Positions 31,077-40,296 of a DNA stretch of 64,000 nt are shown piece after piece. The stretch covers positions 1 through 64,000 of the forward strand of contig NZ_VJZZ01000001.1 of the NCBI RefSeq assembly GCF_009659535.1. The letters are read 5' to 3'. The notes beneath the pieces were generated by a model. It saw only the letters and a list, made by a program, of their open reading frames with translations. It was not told the origin of the DNA and did not search any database. Position 1 is the stretch's first letter. Each line of letters begins with the position of its first letter. Source of the DNA: Aggregicoccus sp. 17bor-14. Its GTDB lineage: Bacteria; Myxococcota; Myxococcia; Myxococcales; Myxococcaceae. A program made the translations under genes and the position numbers.

Positions 31077-32171
31077 TCAGGGCTGCCCGGGCCGCAGCGC
31101 AGGCACCCCGCGCTGCGCGAGCCGCGTGCGCACGCTGCGCCAGCCCTCCTGCACGCGGTCCAGCACGGTGCACAGGGCGAAGGTGAGCAGGATGAGCGCG
31201 AGCGTCAGCGCGGCGTACTGCGCCCAGCCGCTCCGGTCCCGCCAGAAGCGCTCGAAGCTCAGGCCGAAGGTCCGGTAGTAGAGCAGCGCCTCGTGCAGGA
31301 AGTACGCGGAGAGGGACGAGGTGCCGAACACCTCGACGAAGCGCCGGACGGGGCTGCGCGCGCGCTGGGCGCCGAGCTGCGCCTCGAGTGCCAGCAGCGC
31401 CAGCAGCACGAGGCACACCCAGGTCCAGCGCAGCGCCGCCTCGGCCGGGTTGGTCACGCTGAAGCGGTGGGGCGGGTAGAGCGCGCGCAGCGGCTCGGAG
31501 CACGCCCAGCCCACGGCGCCCAGCGCCACGAGCGCGAGCAGCGCGCGCACCAGCCCGCGCCGCCCGGCCTCGCCCGCCACGGCGCCCGCGTAGGCGCCCA
31601 GCCACGTGTACCCGAGCCACGGGAGCAGGGGGAACACCGCGCCGGTGCTCTTGTTCAGGAGGTAGGCCCAGGCCCCCGTCACGTCCTCGCCCAGCGGGGA
31701 CACCGCGAAGACCGCGAGCCCCAGCACGAGGGCCACGCCGCGCAGTACCCGCGGCCTGCGCGCGAGCCCCGCCGTGGCAGGCAGCACGAGCAGCAGGCAC
31801 AGCCCCACGCAGTGCAGGATGTCCATGCGCGCGAGCCAGCGCGGCTCGCGCAGCAGCGGGAACCACATCCAGTTGACCAGCGTCGCCACGGCCAGCACCT
31901 CGGCGATGCGCTTGAGGTTGCGGCCGAGCCGCTGCTGGCGCAGTCCCTGGGCGGCGCTGCGCACCTGCAGGAGCGCCAGCGCGAAGCCCGCGGCGAAGAG
32001 GAAGGCCGGCGCCACCAGCCCGTCGATGCGCAGCAGCGCCTTCGCCGCGTCGCTCTGGCGCAGCTCGGGCTGCAGCAGCACCAGCGCGTGGCACTGGATC
32101 ATGAAGAGCACGGCCACGCCGCGCAGCCAGTCGATGGCGCGGATGCGCTCGGTCACGGAGGGAGGGGACAC
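31077..32171 (-). CDS. Multi-pass HGSNAT-like (DUF1624) acyltransferase
   Basis: A membrane protein of about 364 residues with around ten helices, opening with the hallmark of the heparan-alpha-glucosaminide N-acetyltransferase catalytic family: RIRAIDWLRGVAVLFMIQCHALVLL, with the conserved His after the first helix. Later segments (NWMWFPLLREPRWLARMDILHCVGLCLLL, PWLGYTWLGAYAGAVAGEAGRRGL, TSSLSAYFLHEALLYY) fit the same family. Such proteins pass acetyl groups across the membrane to sugars. The start is uncertain: GTG at 32171 puts the helix near the N-terminus, while a GTG at 32216 adds 15 residues. It follows the DUF3105 lipoprotein gene on the same strand. The target glycan is unknown. Confidence 0.82.
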   Translation of the reverse strand: MSPPSVTERIRAIDWLRGVAVLFMIQCHALVLLQPELRQSDAAKALLRIDGLVAPAFLFAAGFALALLQVRSAAQGLRQQRLGRNLKRIAEVLAVATLVNWMWFPLLREPRWLARMDILHCVGLCLLLVLPATAGLARRPRVLRGVALVLGLAVFAVSPLGEDVTGAWAYLLNKSTGAVFPLLPWLGYTWLGAYAGAVAGEAGRRGLVRALLALVALGAVGWACSEPLRALYPPHRFSVTNPAEAALRWTWVCLVLLALLALEAQLGAQRARSPVRRFVEVFGTSSLSAYFLHEALLYYRTFGLSFERFWRDRSGWAQYAALTLALILLTFALCTVLDRVQEGWRSVRTRLAQRGVPALRPGQP

Positions 32172-32232
32172 GGGCGCGAACCCTAGGGCACCTGCGCGCC
32201 GGATGCACCCCGGCACGCGCGCGGGCCCTGCG

Positions 32233-32757
32233 CTACGGGCAGCCCAGGCCGGCCTCGGGCGTCACGCCGCCCTCGTCCTGCAGCTTGAGGAAGCAGCGCA
32301 GGGCGGCCGGATCCGGCACGTCCGCCTGCAGCGAGCGGCGCCACAGCAGTGCGGCGGTGCGGGTGGGCAGCCCCGCGGCGGGCGCCACCACCGCGCGCGG
32401 CCGGCCCTTCGAGTCGCGCGCGGCCTCGGAGGCAATCTGCGTGAGGGTGCTCACCACGTCCGGGCAGCCGTCCGGGCAGCTGTAGAGCAGCACGAGGTGG
32501 CCGTGCTCCAGGTTGTGCACGTACCGGCACACCTGGGTGGGCGCGTCGTAGCTGCCGCAGGCGAGCGGGTACGCGCAGTGAGGGCCCGCGGTGGGCGGGT
32601 TGAGCCCGTTGCCGCAGGGGTCGTCACACGTAGCGGTGTGCGCCGCGGAGGAGGGCGCGGGATCCAGCGCGAAGTCGTAGACGTCGCAGGGGTCGTTCGA
32701 GTCGGTGCCGCACGCGGCAGCGGCGAGGAGGAGCAGCGGGAGGAGTCGCAGCGACAT
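32233..32757 (-). CDS. DUF3105-family lipoprotein
   Basis: A 174-residue lipoprotein with signal and lipobox LLLLAAAACG (Cys at 16). The mature part carries the DUF3105 signature: NPPTAGPHCAYPLACGSYDAP followed by VHNLEHGHLVLLYSCP, with conserved His and Cys residues that could bind metal or form disulfides, then a small alpha/beta tail. The function is unknown. It lies upstream of the membrane acyltransferase, with 61 bases between the stop and the start chosen there. Confidence 0.82.
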   Translation of the reverse strand: MSLRLLPLLLLAAAACGTDSNDPCDVYDFALDPAPSSAAHTATCDDPCGNGLNPPTAGPHCAYPLACGSYDAPTQVCRYVHNLEHGHLVLLYSCPDGCPDVVSTLTQIASEAARDSKGRPRAVVAPAAGLPTRTAALLWRRSLQADVPDPAALRCFLKLQDEGGVTPEAGLGCP

Positions 32758-32781
32758 GGGGAGCGGTGTCTACACCGCCGC

Positions 32782-33882
32782 TCAGCCCGGTGCGAGCCCC
32801 CTTGGCTCGAGCGCCCCGGCGCCCAATCCCCGGAATCCCAGCGCCTCCAGGAGCCGCGCGAAGGCCTCCGGTGGCAGGCTCCCGCCGGTCGCCCGGGCGT
32901 GGCCGCGCGCGAAGTCGCCTCCCATGTCCGGCAGCTCCAGTCCCTTGAGCAGCGCGATGAGGTCCAGGTCCTGGCGGCTGCGCAGCACGAAGTTCACGCG
33001 CCCCGGCAGGTAGCCCGTGTTGGCGGCCAGGACGATGCTGCGCGGCAGCCGCTGCGCCCAGCGCACCGCTACCAGCGGGTGCACCTGGGCCGCGGAGCTG
33101 AAGAGCAGCAGCGCCACGTCGCCGGCAAAGCGCGGCGGCGTGCGGGCGCAGCGCGCCACCTCGTGCTGCACCTCGAGGCGGAAGTCGCGCAGCTGCTCCA
33201 CGCCCGCCACCCGTCCCTCGGCGATGTCGCGCGCGCCCGGGGCCTCCCGCAGCACCTGCAGCGCCGTCTCTGCGGAGAAGCGGGCCGAGCGCCGCGCCGC
33301 ATTGAGCAGCGCCACGCTCTCGGTCGCCGCCTTGCGCCCGGCGCGCCGCAGCGCCTCCTTGAAGCCGGGGAAGGGCGCGGTGGCGCCGTGGTCCGCCAGC
33401 GTGCCCAGCACCGCGAGCCACTCGAGCGCCTCCGGCTCGACGAAGGGCCGCACCAGCACGTGCGCGAGCAGGGACGTGGGCGCCACCGGCTCGTGGCCGT
33501 GCGCGCTGAGCACCCCGGCGCCCGGCGGAAACCCCTCGGGCGCGTGATGGTCCACCACCAGCGTGGCCACGCCAGGGAGCAGGGGCTCGGCCCGGCTGCC
33601 CATGTCCAGCACCACCAGCGCCTCGGGCGCGAGCGCCTCCGCGCGGGCGAGCAGCGCCGGGTGGTGCGCGTGCTCGCCCTTGGCCGGGACGCACCACTGC
33701 ACCCGCGCGCCGAGCGCCGTCAGCGCCCGCTCCACTTGCACGCCGGCGCTCAGGCCGTCCACGTCCTTGTCGGGAACGAGCACCACGCGGCATCCCGCCT
33801 GCCGCTCGAGGAAGGCGCGGGCCGCGCCCAGCGCTTCGGCGCTTGCCGGCCAGCTCGGCGTCTCTGCATCCGCCAGGGTCAT
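32782..33882 (-). CDS. DHH-family phosphoesterase (RecJ-like)
   Basis: A protein of about 366 residues of the DHH superfamily. Motifs: VVLVPDKDVDGLSAGVQV (motif I, D-x-D-x-DG), ALVVLDMGSR (motif II), TLVVDHHAPEGFPP (the DHH motif, III) and VLGTLADHGAT (motif IV). A C-terminal substrate-binding part follows (NTGYLPGRVNFVLRSRQDLDLIALLKG, with the GGDFARGHARATGGSL glycine-rich DHHA1-type signature). It hydrolyses phosphodiesters, probably single-stranded DNA ends or oligonucleotides. It is shorter than E. coli RecJ (577) and lacks the OB domain. Diverges from uvdE. The start may instead be ATG 33894. Confidence 0.85.
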   Translation of the reverse strand: MTLADAETPSWPASAEALGAARAFLERQAGCRVVLVPDKDVDGLSAGVQVERALTALGARVQWCVPAKGEHAHHPALLARAEALAPEALVVLDMGSRAEPLLPGVATLVVDHHAPEGFPPGAGVLSAHGHEPVAPTSLLAHVLVRPFVEPEALEWLAVLGTLADHGATAPFPGFKEALRRAGRKAATESVALLNAARRSARFSAETALQVLREAPGARDIAEGRVAGVEQLRDFRLEVQHEVARCARTPPRFAGDVALLLFSSAAQVHPLVAVRWAQRLPRSIVLAANTGYLPGRVNFVLRSRQDLDLIALLKGLELPDMGGDFARGHARATGGSLPPEAFARLLEALGFRGLGAGALEPRGLAPG

Positions 33883-34002
33883 GGGGCTCAACATGGGCGC
33901 GCGACGGGAGCCCCGGCAGCAAAGCCCGTACGCCCGGCCGCCCGCCGTGCGGGTGCGGGGCAGGGTGCGCGACCTTTGCGCCGTGGCGAATCTGAGAGGG
34001 AC

Positions 34003-34950
34003 ATGGAGAGCCTCGACACCTACCGCCTCGGCTACGTCGCCAACTGCCTCAGCCTTGGCATCGGCGCGAGTCACACCTGCCGCCTCGCCGGCGCCACCCC
34101 CGAGCGCCTGAGCTCGCTCATCGCGCAGAACCTGGAGGAGCTCGAGCAGATCCTCCTCTTCAACGAGGCGCACGGCATCCACGTCTACCGCATCGGCTCC
34201 TCGCTCGTGCCCTTCGCCTCCCACCCGGTGAACACGCTGCCGTGGTGGCGCACCTTCCGCTCCACCTTCGAGCGGATCGGCCGCATCGCGCGCCGCTCCT
34301 CGCAGCGGCTCTCGCTGCACCCGTCCCCCGCGGGCGCCTCGCTCTCCTCGCAGCACGAGCGGGTGCGCAAGGCGGCGCTGGTGGAGCTGGGCTACGGCGC
34401 GCGCGTGCTGGATCTGCTGGACCAGGGGCCCGAGGCCCGTGTCGTGCTGCACGTGGGCGGCGCCGCGCCCGAGCGCCCCGTGGCGCTCGAGAACGCGCAC
34501 CGGATGCTGGACACCATGCCCGCGGAGCTGCGCGACCGGCTCGTGGTGGAGCACGACGACAAGGTGTGGAGCGCGCGCGAGGTGCTGCCGCTCGCGCGCG
34601 AGCACGGCGTGCCCTTCCTCGCGGACAACCTGCACAACGACATCCTGCCCTCCGAGCCCGAGCTGCCCCTGCGCGAGCTGCTGCGCGCCTCGGCGGAGAC
34701 CTGGACCCGCCTCGGCCTGCGCCCCAAGTTCCACCTCGCGAGCCAGCGTCCCGGTGGGCGCCCGGGCCACCACGCGGACCAGGTCTCGGAGGAGGACTTC
34801 CGGGCCGTGCTCGCGGCGCTCCCGGGCCCCGCGGACCTCATGCTCGAGGCGAAGGAGAAGGATCTCGCGCTCTTTGCCCTGCGCGGCGAGGCGCCCCCGC
34901 GCGCCGCGGCCGGCACGGAAGCCGCGGCCGAGCAGGGCGTGTCCGCGTAG
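34003..34950 (+). CDS. uvdE: UV damage endonuclease UvdE
   Basis: A 315-residue UVDE-family TIM-barrel endonuclease. Signatures: YRLGYVANCLSLGIGASHTCRL at the start, NLEELEQILLFNEAHGIHVYRIGSSLVP, RLSLHPSPAG (metal His), ARVVLHVGGAAPERPVAL (His in place of the usual QIHVGG context), LVVEHDDKVWS (metal Glu, Asp) and PFLADNLHN, then KFHLASQRPG with the HADQVSEEDF motif. It nicks DNA immediately 5' of UV photoproducts and other lesions using Mn/Zn ions, independently of UvrABC. GAGAGGG precedes the ATG. It sits in a local cluster of repair genes (nfi, DHH phosphoesterase, topoisomerase IB). Confidence 0.92.
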   Translation: MESLDTYRLGYVANCLSLGIGASHTCRLAGATPERLSSLIAQNLEELEQILLFNEAHGIHVYRIGSSLVPFASHPVNTLPWWRTFRSTFERIGRIARRSSQRLSLHPSPAGASLSSQHERVRKAALVELGYGARVLDLLDQGPEARVVLHVGGAAPERPVALENAHRMLDTMPAELRDRLVVEHDDKVWSAREVLPLAREHGVPFLADNLHNDILPSEPELPLRELLRASAETWTRLGLRPKFHLASQRPGGRPGHHADQVSEEDFRAVLAALPGPADLMLEAKEKDLALFALRGEAPPRAAAGTEAAAEQGVSA

Positions 34951-35019
34951 CGACGGCGCAGCGCGGCGCGATTTTTCGGGCTTGGGCGCTGCGGGGACCT
35001 TCTTCTAGGGTCTCCCGCC

Positions 35020-36861
35020 ATGACCCCATTCCCCCCTGTCTCCCAGGTCCTGCGCGCCGCGCTCGCGGCGTGTCTCCTGCTCTCCGGGCCCGTGCTGGCC
35101 CAGGAGCAGCCCCCCGTGCAGACGAAGGGCACGCCCGCCGAGGCGAAGGCCTTCGTGCAGCGCGTGAACGAGGATCTCAAGCGGCTGTGGACGAAGCAGG
35201 CCACGGCCGACTGGATCCGCCAGACGTACATCACGGACGACACCGAGCGGAACTCGGCCACCATCAACGAGGAGGTGCTCGAGTACGTGGCGCGCGCGAT
35301 CAAGGACTCCACGCGCTTCCAGGGCCTGCAGCTGGACCCGGACACCGCGCGCATGCTCCTGCTGCTGCGCGTCTCCTCGCCGATGCCCGCGCCCAACGAC
35401 GCGAAGAAGCGCGCGGAGCTCGCCGCCGTGGCCGCGAAGCTCGACGGCATGTACGGCAAGGGCAAGTACTGCGGCAAGGACGGCAAGGGGAAGTGCCGCG
35501 AGCTGGGCGAGCTCGAGGACGTGCTCGCCAAGAGCCGCAACTACAACGAGCTGCTGGACGCGTGGACCGGCTGGCACGCCATCGCGCCGCCGATGCGCCC
35601 GCTCTACGAGCGCCTCGTCTCGCTCTCCAACGAGGGCGCGCGCGAGATCGGCTTCAAGGACACCGGCGCGCTCTGGAAGAGCGCCTACGACATGCCGCCC
35701 GAGGCCTTCGAGCAGGAGAGCCAGCGGCTGTGGGCCCAGGTGAAGCCGCTCTATGACGACCTGCACTGCTACGTGCGCTCACAGCTTGCCAAGACCTACG
35801 GCGCGGACAAGGTGCCCGCCGGCGGGCCCATCCCCGCGCACCTGCTCGGCAACATGTGGGCGCAGGAGTGGAACAACATCTACCCGCTCGTGGAGCCGTA
35901 CAAGGGCCAGGGCAGCCTGGACGTGGACGCGGAGCTCAAGCGCCAGAAGTATGACGCGGTGAAGATGGTGAAGCTCGGCGAGAGCTTCTTCACCTCGCTG
36001 GGCCTCAAGCCGCTGCCGGCCACCTTCTGGGAGCACAGCATGCTCACCAAGCCCCGCGACCGCGAGGTGGTGTGCCACGCGAGCGCCTGGGACGTGACCT
36101 ACGAGAACGACCTGCGCATCAAGATGTGCATCAAGCCGACCGAGGAGGACCTCGTCACCATCCACCACGAGCTCGGCCATGACTACTACTACACGTACTA
36201 CTACAAGCTCCCCGTGCTCTATCAGCAGGGCGCGAACGACGGCTTCCACGAGGCCATCGGCGATGCGCTCACGCTCTCCATCACCCCGGAGTACCTGAAG
36301 AAGGTCGGGCTGCTGAAGACCGTGCCCGCCAACGACAAGGGCCTCATCAACCTGCAGATGAAGTCCGCGCTGGAGAAGGTCGCGTTCCTGCCCTTCGGCC
36401 TGCTCATCGACCAGTGGCGCTGGGACGTGTTCTCCGGCAAGACGCCGCCCGCGGACTACAACAAGGCCTGGTGGGCGCTGCGCACGAAGTACCAGGGCGT
36501 GGCCGCGCCGGTCGCGCGCTCCGAGCAGGACTTCGATCCGGGCGCGAAGTACCACGTGCCGGCGAACGTCCCCTACACGCGCTACTTCCTCGCGCGCATC
36601 CTCCAGTTCCAGTTCCACAAGGCGCTGTGCGAGGCGGCAGGCTTCAAGGGCCCGCTGCACCAGTGCTCCATCTACGGGAACAAGGAGGCCGGCAAGCGGC
36701 TGCAGGCGATGCTGGAGCTGGGCGCGAGCAAGCCCTGGCCCGAGGCCCTGTACGCGATGACCGGCCAGCGCCAGATGGATGCGGCGCCCATCCTCGAGTA
36801 CTTCGCCCCGCTGCGCACCTGGCTGCAGCAGCAGAACAAGGGCCAGCGCTGCGGCTGGTAG
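35020..36861 (+). CDS. Secreted M2-family (ACE-like) dipeptidyl carboxypeptidase
   Basis: A 613-residue peptidase of family M2 with signal peptide (LAACLLLSGPVLA). The zinc site is HHELGHDYYYTYY (HELGH, 383-387) with the third ligand Glu in NDGFHEAIGDAL; upstream are CHASAWDV and ICIKPTEEDLVTIH-like stretches typical of angiotensin-converting-enzyme homologues, and RYFLARILQFQFHKALCEAAGF near the end. Cysteines around YGKGKYCGKDGKGKC and PLHQCSIYG fit the disulfides of the family. It removes C-terminal dipeptides in the periplasm. It is monocistronic, with a hairpin terminator following. Confidence 0.92.
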   Translation: MTPFPPVSQVLRAALAACLLLSGPVLAQEQPPVQTKGTPAEAKAFVQRVNEDLKRLWTKQATADWIRQTYITDDTERNSATINEEVLEYVARAIKDSTRFQGLQLDPDTARMLLLLRVSSPMPAPNDAKKRAELAAVAAKLDGMYGKGKYCGKDGKGKCRELGELEDVLAKSRNYNELLDAWTGWHAIAPPMRPLYERLVSLSNEGAREIGFKDTGALWKSAYDMPPEAFEQESQRLWAQVKPLYDDLHCYVRSQLAKTYGADKVPAGGPIPAHLLGNMWAQEWNNIYPLVEPYKGQGSLDVDAELKRQKYDAVKMVKLGESFFTSLGLKPLPATFWEHSMLTKPRDREVVCHASAWDVTYENDLRIKMCIKPTEEDLVTIHHELGHDYYYTYYYKLPVLYQQGANDGFHEAIGDALTLSITPEYLKKVGLLKTVPANDKGLINLQMKSALEKVAFLPFGLLIDQWRWDVFSGKTPPADYNKAWWALRTKYQGVAAPVARSEQDFDPGAKYHVPANVPYTRYFLARILQFQFHKALCEAAGFKGPLHQCSIYGNKEAGKRLQAMLELGASKPWPEALYAMTGQRQMDAAPILEYFAPLRTWLQQQNKGQRCGW

Positions 36862-36875
36862 CCGCCGGGCGGAGT

Positions 36876-36919
36876 GCGCTCGCGGCTGTTTACACCCCGC
36901 GAGCGCCCTCCTAGATTTT
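36876..36919 (+). terminator. Intrinsic terminator after the M2 peptidase
   Basis: GCGCTCGCGG (36876-36885) and CCGCGAGCGC (36897-36906) form a perfect 10-bp stem with an 11-base loop, 14 bases after the M2 stop. A short CTAGATTTT follows. Confidence 0.6.
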
Positions 36920-37002
36920 CCAGCGCTCCCGACGAAGCTCGCCGGGGGCCGCGCGGCGGAGATGTACTGCGCCGGCGATCGACCGAAGGAAGAAGAGCGC
37001 TC

Positions 37003-37206
37003 ATGGCTACCGGTACCGTGAAGTGGTTCAACGATGCGAAGGGCTTCGGCTTCATCACGCAGGACGGTGGGGGCGAGGACGTGTTCTGCCACCACACTGC
37101 GATCAACATGGACGGCTTCCGCACCCTCCAGGAGGGGCAGAAGGTGCAGTTCGACGTGACCAAGGGCCCCAAGGGCCTGCAGGCGCAGAACGTCCGCGCC
37201 GCCTAG
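37003..37206 (+). CDS. Cold-shock domain protein (CspA family)
   Basis: A 67-residue single cold-shock domain: [20 protein letters not shown] with RNP-1 (KGFGFI) and RNP-2 (VFCHHTAI in place of VFVHFSAI), then [20 protein letters not shown]. It binds single-stranded RNA and DNA and melts RNA structure. AAGGAAGAAG precedes the ATG. The 5' region from the M2 terminator to the start is about 80-140 bases and could be a structured leader, as in cspA genes. A long terminator follows. Confidence 0.95.
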   Translation: MATGTVKWFNDAKGFGFITQDGGGEDVFCHHTAINMDGFRTLQEGQKVQFDVTKGPKGLQAQNVRAA

Positions 37207-37237
37207 TCCGTCCGCAGCCCGCGTGACCCGCAGTCCC

Positions 37238-37278
37238 GCGAAGGCCCGGCCCCCGCTCTCCGGGGACCGGGCCTTCGC
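37238..37278 (+). terminator. Strong hairpin terminator after the cold-shock gene
   Basis: GCGAAGGCCCGG (37238-37249) and CCGGGCCTTCGC (37267-37278) form a perfect 12-bp stem that can be extended inward by CCCC/GGGG. It lies about 30 bases after the cold-shock stop. It lacks a T-run but is the strongest hairpin in this part of the window, and it argues that the next gene starts at 37307 rather than 37223. Confidence 0.65.
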
Positions 37279-37306
37279 GCATCCACCGCCCGCCCCGAGG
37301 TCCTCC

Positions 37307-39442
37307 GTGCCCCTCCGCCGCCCCTGGCTCTCCCTCGCCCTCGCCGCGCTCGGCTGCGCAGGCGCCCCGGTGCCCGAAGCGAAGCCCGCGCCGCCCCGCG
37401 CAGAAGCGCCTGCGCCCGCGGCCGCTCCCGTCGCGAAGGAGCGCGCCGCGCCGCAGCTCGCGCCCCTGCTCGCGCCGCTGATCGAGGAGCTGGTGAAGAC
37501 CCACGGCGAGGCGCAGCGCCCGCGCATCGAGCGGGGCCTGCGCCAGGTGGCGGCGCTGTGGCGCGCGGAGGACGGCGAGCTCGCCCCCTTCGCGCGCGAG
37601 CACTTCCTCTCCGACCCGGCGAAGCTCGAGGCCACGCGCGCGCGCCTCGAGGCCGTGTTCGAGCAGCTCGATGGCCACTTCAACGAGCAGGGCCGCGCGC
37701 TGCGCTGGGCCACCGACGTGGACGTGGGACCGCTGCTGCCGGTGGACCCGGTGCTCGCGTCGGTGGACCCGTCGGCGCACCTCACCGAGGACCTCTTCGC
37801 CTCCAAGGTGGGCTTCGTGGTCCTGCTCAACTTCCCGCTCACCACGCTCGCCGAGCGCCAGCAGCAGGGGCCGGGCTACACGCGCCGCGAGTGGAGCGAG
37901 GTGCGGCTCGCCGGGCGCTTCGGCCGCCGCATCCCGGCAGAGGTGCAGCAGGCCCAGGCCGCCGCGGGCGCCGCGGCGGACCTCTACATCGCCCAGTACA
38001 ACGTCTGGATGCACCACCTGCTCACGCAGGACGGGCAGCGGCCCTTCCCGAAGGGGCTGCGCCTCATCAGCCACTGGAACCTGCGCGACGAGCTGAAGGC
38101 CGACTACGCGGACCGCGAGCAGGGGCTCACGAAGCAGCGGCTGATCACGAAGGTGATGGAGCGCATCGTCACGCAGAGCATCCCGCGCGCCGTCATCGAC
38201 AACCCGCGCGTGGACTGGAACCCCTTCACCAACGCGGTGAGCGCTGCGCCGGCAGCCGAGGTGGAGGAGGGCGCGCCGGCGCGCACGGACGCCGTGGCCC
38301 CCACGCCCGAGCCCGAGCCGGACCTGCGCTACGCCCAGCTGCTCGCCCAGTTCCGCGCGGCGAAGAGGGCGGACCCCTACGTGCCGGTGGCGCCCACGGC
38401 GATCGCGCGCTCCTTCGAGCTGTTCCGCGAGCTGCCCGAGGAGCGCGTGAAGGCGCTGCTCACCGAGGTGCTCGGCTCGCCGCTCGTCCCGCGCGTGGCG
38501 GCGCTCATCCAGCAGCGGCTGGGCCGCCCGCTCGAGCCGCAGGACCTCTGGTTCAGCGGCTTTCGCCCGGGAGGCGCGCTGCCCGAGGCGCAGCTGACGG
38601 CGCTCACCCGCCAGCGCTACCCGACGTCCGAGGCCTTCGCGAAGGACATCCCGCGCCTCCTGCGCGCCCTGGGCTTCAGCGCGGCGAAGGCGGACTTCGT
38701 CGCGGCGCACGTGCGCGTGGACCCCTCGCGCGGCGCGGGGCACGCGATGCCGGCGCTGCGCCGCGGGGACTTCCCGCACCTGCGCACGCGCGTGGAGAAG
38801 GGCGGCATGGACTACAAGGGCTACAACATCGCGGTGCACGAGCTGGGGCACAACGTGGAGCAGACCTTCTCGCTCTACGAGGTGGACAGCACGCTGCTGG
38901 CCGGTGTCCCCAACAACGCCTTCACCGAGGCGCTCGCCTTCGTCTTCCAGGCGCGCGACCTGCAGCTGCTGGGCCTCTCGCGCCCGAGCGCGGCGAGCGA
39001 GCGCGAGCGGGTGCTCAGCGACTTCTGGAACACCTGGGAGATCGCCGGCGTCGCGCTGGTGGACGTGGCCACCTGGCACTGGATGTACGAGCACCCGGAC
39101 GCGACCCCCGCCCAGCTGCGCGAGGCGGTGGTGCAGCTCTCACGCGAGCTCTGGGATCGCTACTACGCGCCGGTGCTGGGAGGGGAGGGGACCGTGCTGC
39201 TCGGCGTCTACAGCCACATGATCTCCAACCCGCTCTACCTGGCCGACTACCCCATCGGCCACCTCATCGCCTTCCAGCTCGAGGAGCACCTGCGCCAGAA
39301 GGGCCCGCTGGGCGCGGAGTTCGAGCGCATGGCGCGCTTCGGCTCGGTGACGCCGGACGTGTGGATGGTGAACGCCACCGGCGCCCCCGTGAGCGCGCAG
39401 CCGCTGCTGCGCGCCACCGAGGCGGCGCTGGCCGCGCACTAG
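37307..39442 (+). CDS. Lipoprotein zinc metallopeptidase (M3-like gluzincin)
   Basis: A lipoprotein of about 711 residues (LALAALGCAG lipobox) with a Pro/Ala-rich linker. A long helical region is followed by the zinc motif YNIAVHELGHNVEQTFS (HELGH, 511-515) and a downstream Glu in NNAFTEALAFVFQARD (about 541) that fits the third ligand of gluzincins of the M3/thimet type. An acidic linker interrupts it around 330-350. The precise family is uncertain. I placed the start at GTG 37307 because an AGG lies upstream, it gives a clean signal peptide, and the upstream frame would run through the terminator. The 3' end overlaps the convergent FKBP gene by four bases. Confidence 0.8.
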   Translation: MPLRRPWLSLALAALGCAGAPVPEAKPAPPRAEAPAPAAAPVAKERAAPQLAPLLAPLIEELVKTHGEAQRPRIERGLRQVAALWRAEDGELAPFAREHFLSDPAKLEATRARLEAVFEQLDGHFNEQGRALRWATDVDVGPLLPVDPVLASVDPSAHLTEDLFASKVGFVVLLNFPLTTLAERQQQGPGYTRREWSEVRLAGRFGRRIPAEVQQAQAAAGAAADLYIAQYNVWMHHLLTQDGQRPFPKGLRLISHWNLRDELKADYADREQGLTKQRLITKVMERIVTQSIPRAVIDNPRVDWNPFTNAVSAAPAAEVEEGAPARTDAVAPTPEPEPDLRYAQLLAQFRAAKRADPYVPVAPTAIARSFELFRELPEERVKALLTEVLGSPLVPRVAALIQQRLGRPLEPQDLWFSGFRPGGALPEAQLTALTRQRYPTSEAFAKDIPRLLRALGFSAAKADFVAAHVRVDPSRGAGHAMPALRRGDFPHLRTRVEKGGMDYKGYNIAVHELGHNVEQTFSLYEVDSTLLAGVPNNAFTEALAFVFQARDLQLLGLSRPSAASERERVLSDFWNTWEIAGVALVDVATWHWMYEHPDATPAQLREAVVQLSRELWDRYYAPVLGGEGTVLLGVYSHMISNPLYLADYPIGHLIAFQLEEHLRQKGPLGAEFERMARFGSVTPDVWMVNATGAPVSAQPLLRATEAALAAH

Positions 39443-40143
39443 CCCTGGGGGGGCATCACGTCGAGCAGCTCCACCTCGAACACCAGCACGGCGTTCGGGG
39501 GGATGCGCGGCTGGGCCCCCTTGGCCCCGTAGGCGATCTCGGGCGGGCACACGAGCCGCGCCCGGCCGCCCACCTTCATCATCCCCACGCCCTCGGTCCA
39601 GCACTTGATGACCCCGTTGAGCGGGAACTCCGCCGCCTGGCCGCGCTTGTAGGAGCTGTCGAACTCGCGGCCGTCCGTGAGCGTGCCGCGGTAGTTCACG
39701 GACACGGTGTCGATGGAGCGCGGGCTCTTGCCCGTGCCCACCTTCAGGGGCGTGTAGATCATCCCCGAGGCGGTGCGCTGGGCGCCCTTCTCCTTCGCGG
39801 CCCGCGCGAGGAAGGCCGCGTTGAAGCGCTGCCGGCGCTCGGTGCGCAGGGGCTCGGCCTTCGGCGCGTAGGTGGCCAGGTCCGCGGCCGGCGTGCGGCC
39901 CGCGATCGCGTCCGCCACCGCCTGCTGCACCAGGGCGAGCTCGGCCGGGGTGAGATCGAAGGCCTCCAGCGCCTGCCCCAGCTGGTAGCCCACGGCGTAG
40001 ACCGTCTTGTCGTCCTCGCTCTGGGGCGTGGCCGCGCTCGCCTCGGCGCCCTTGTCGCCCTTCGCCTGAGGGGCCTGCGGGGCCTGAGCCCATGCTCCAC
40101 CGCCCACCAGCGCCACCGCAGCCAGCAGCCTCATCGCTCGCAT
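39439..40143 (-). CDS. Secreted FKBP-type peptidyl-prolyl isomerase (FkpA/Mip-like)
   Basis: A 234-residue protein: signal peptide (MRAMRLLAAVALVGGGAWAQ), a Glu/Ala-rich helical dimerisation region (KTVYAVGYQLGQALEAFDLTPAELALVQQAVADAI, typical of the FKBP_N domain of Mip and FkpA) and a C-terminal FKBP domain (VSVNYRGTLTDGREFDSSYKRGQ, EFPLNGVIKCWTEGVGMMKVGGRARLVCPPEIAYG, IPPNAVLVFEVELLDV). It catalyses Xaa-Pro isomerisation of periplasmic proteins. AAGGAGAAG precedes the ATG at 40143. Diverges from the PilZ gene. Confidence 0.93.
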   Translation of the reverse strand: MRAMRLLAAVALVGGGAWAQAPQAPQAKGDKGAEASAATPQSEDDKTVYAVGYQLGQALEAFDLTPAELALVQQAVADAIAGRTPAADLATYAPKAEPLRTERRQRFNAAFLARAAKEKGAQRTASGMIYTPLKVGTGKSPRSIDTVSVNYRGTLTDGREFDSSYKRGQAAEFPLNGVIKCWTEGVGMMKVGGRARLVCPPEIAYGAKGAQPRIPPNAVLVFEVELLDVMPPQG

Positions 40144-40296
40144 CGCTTCTCCTTGAAGTCTCCGGGGGCGGGCCGCCGCCGGGTCGTTTTCTTGCGCCCG
40201 GGCCGTGGCCACCTAGGCTCGGTACAGCGTGCTCCAGCGCGGCAGCAACCTGTAGCACACCGCGATGTTCCCGCAGCCCTCCCTGCAAGGACCACC

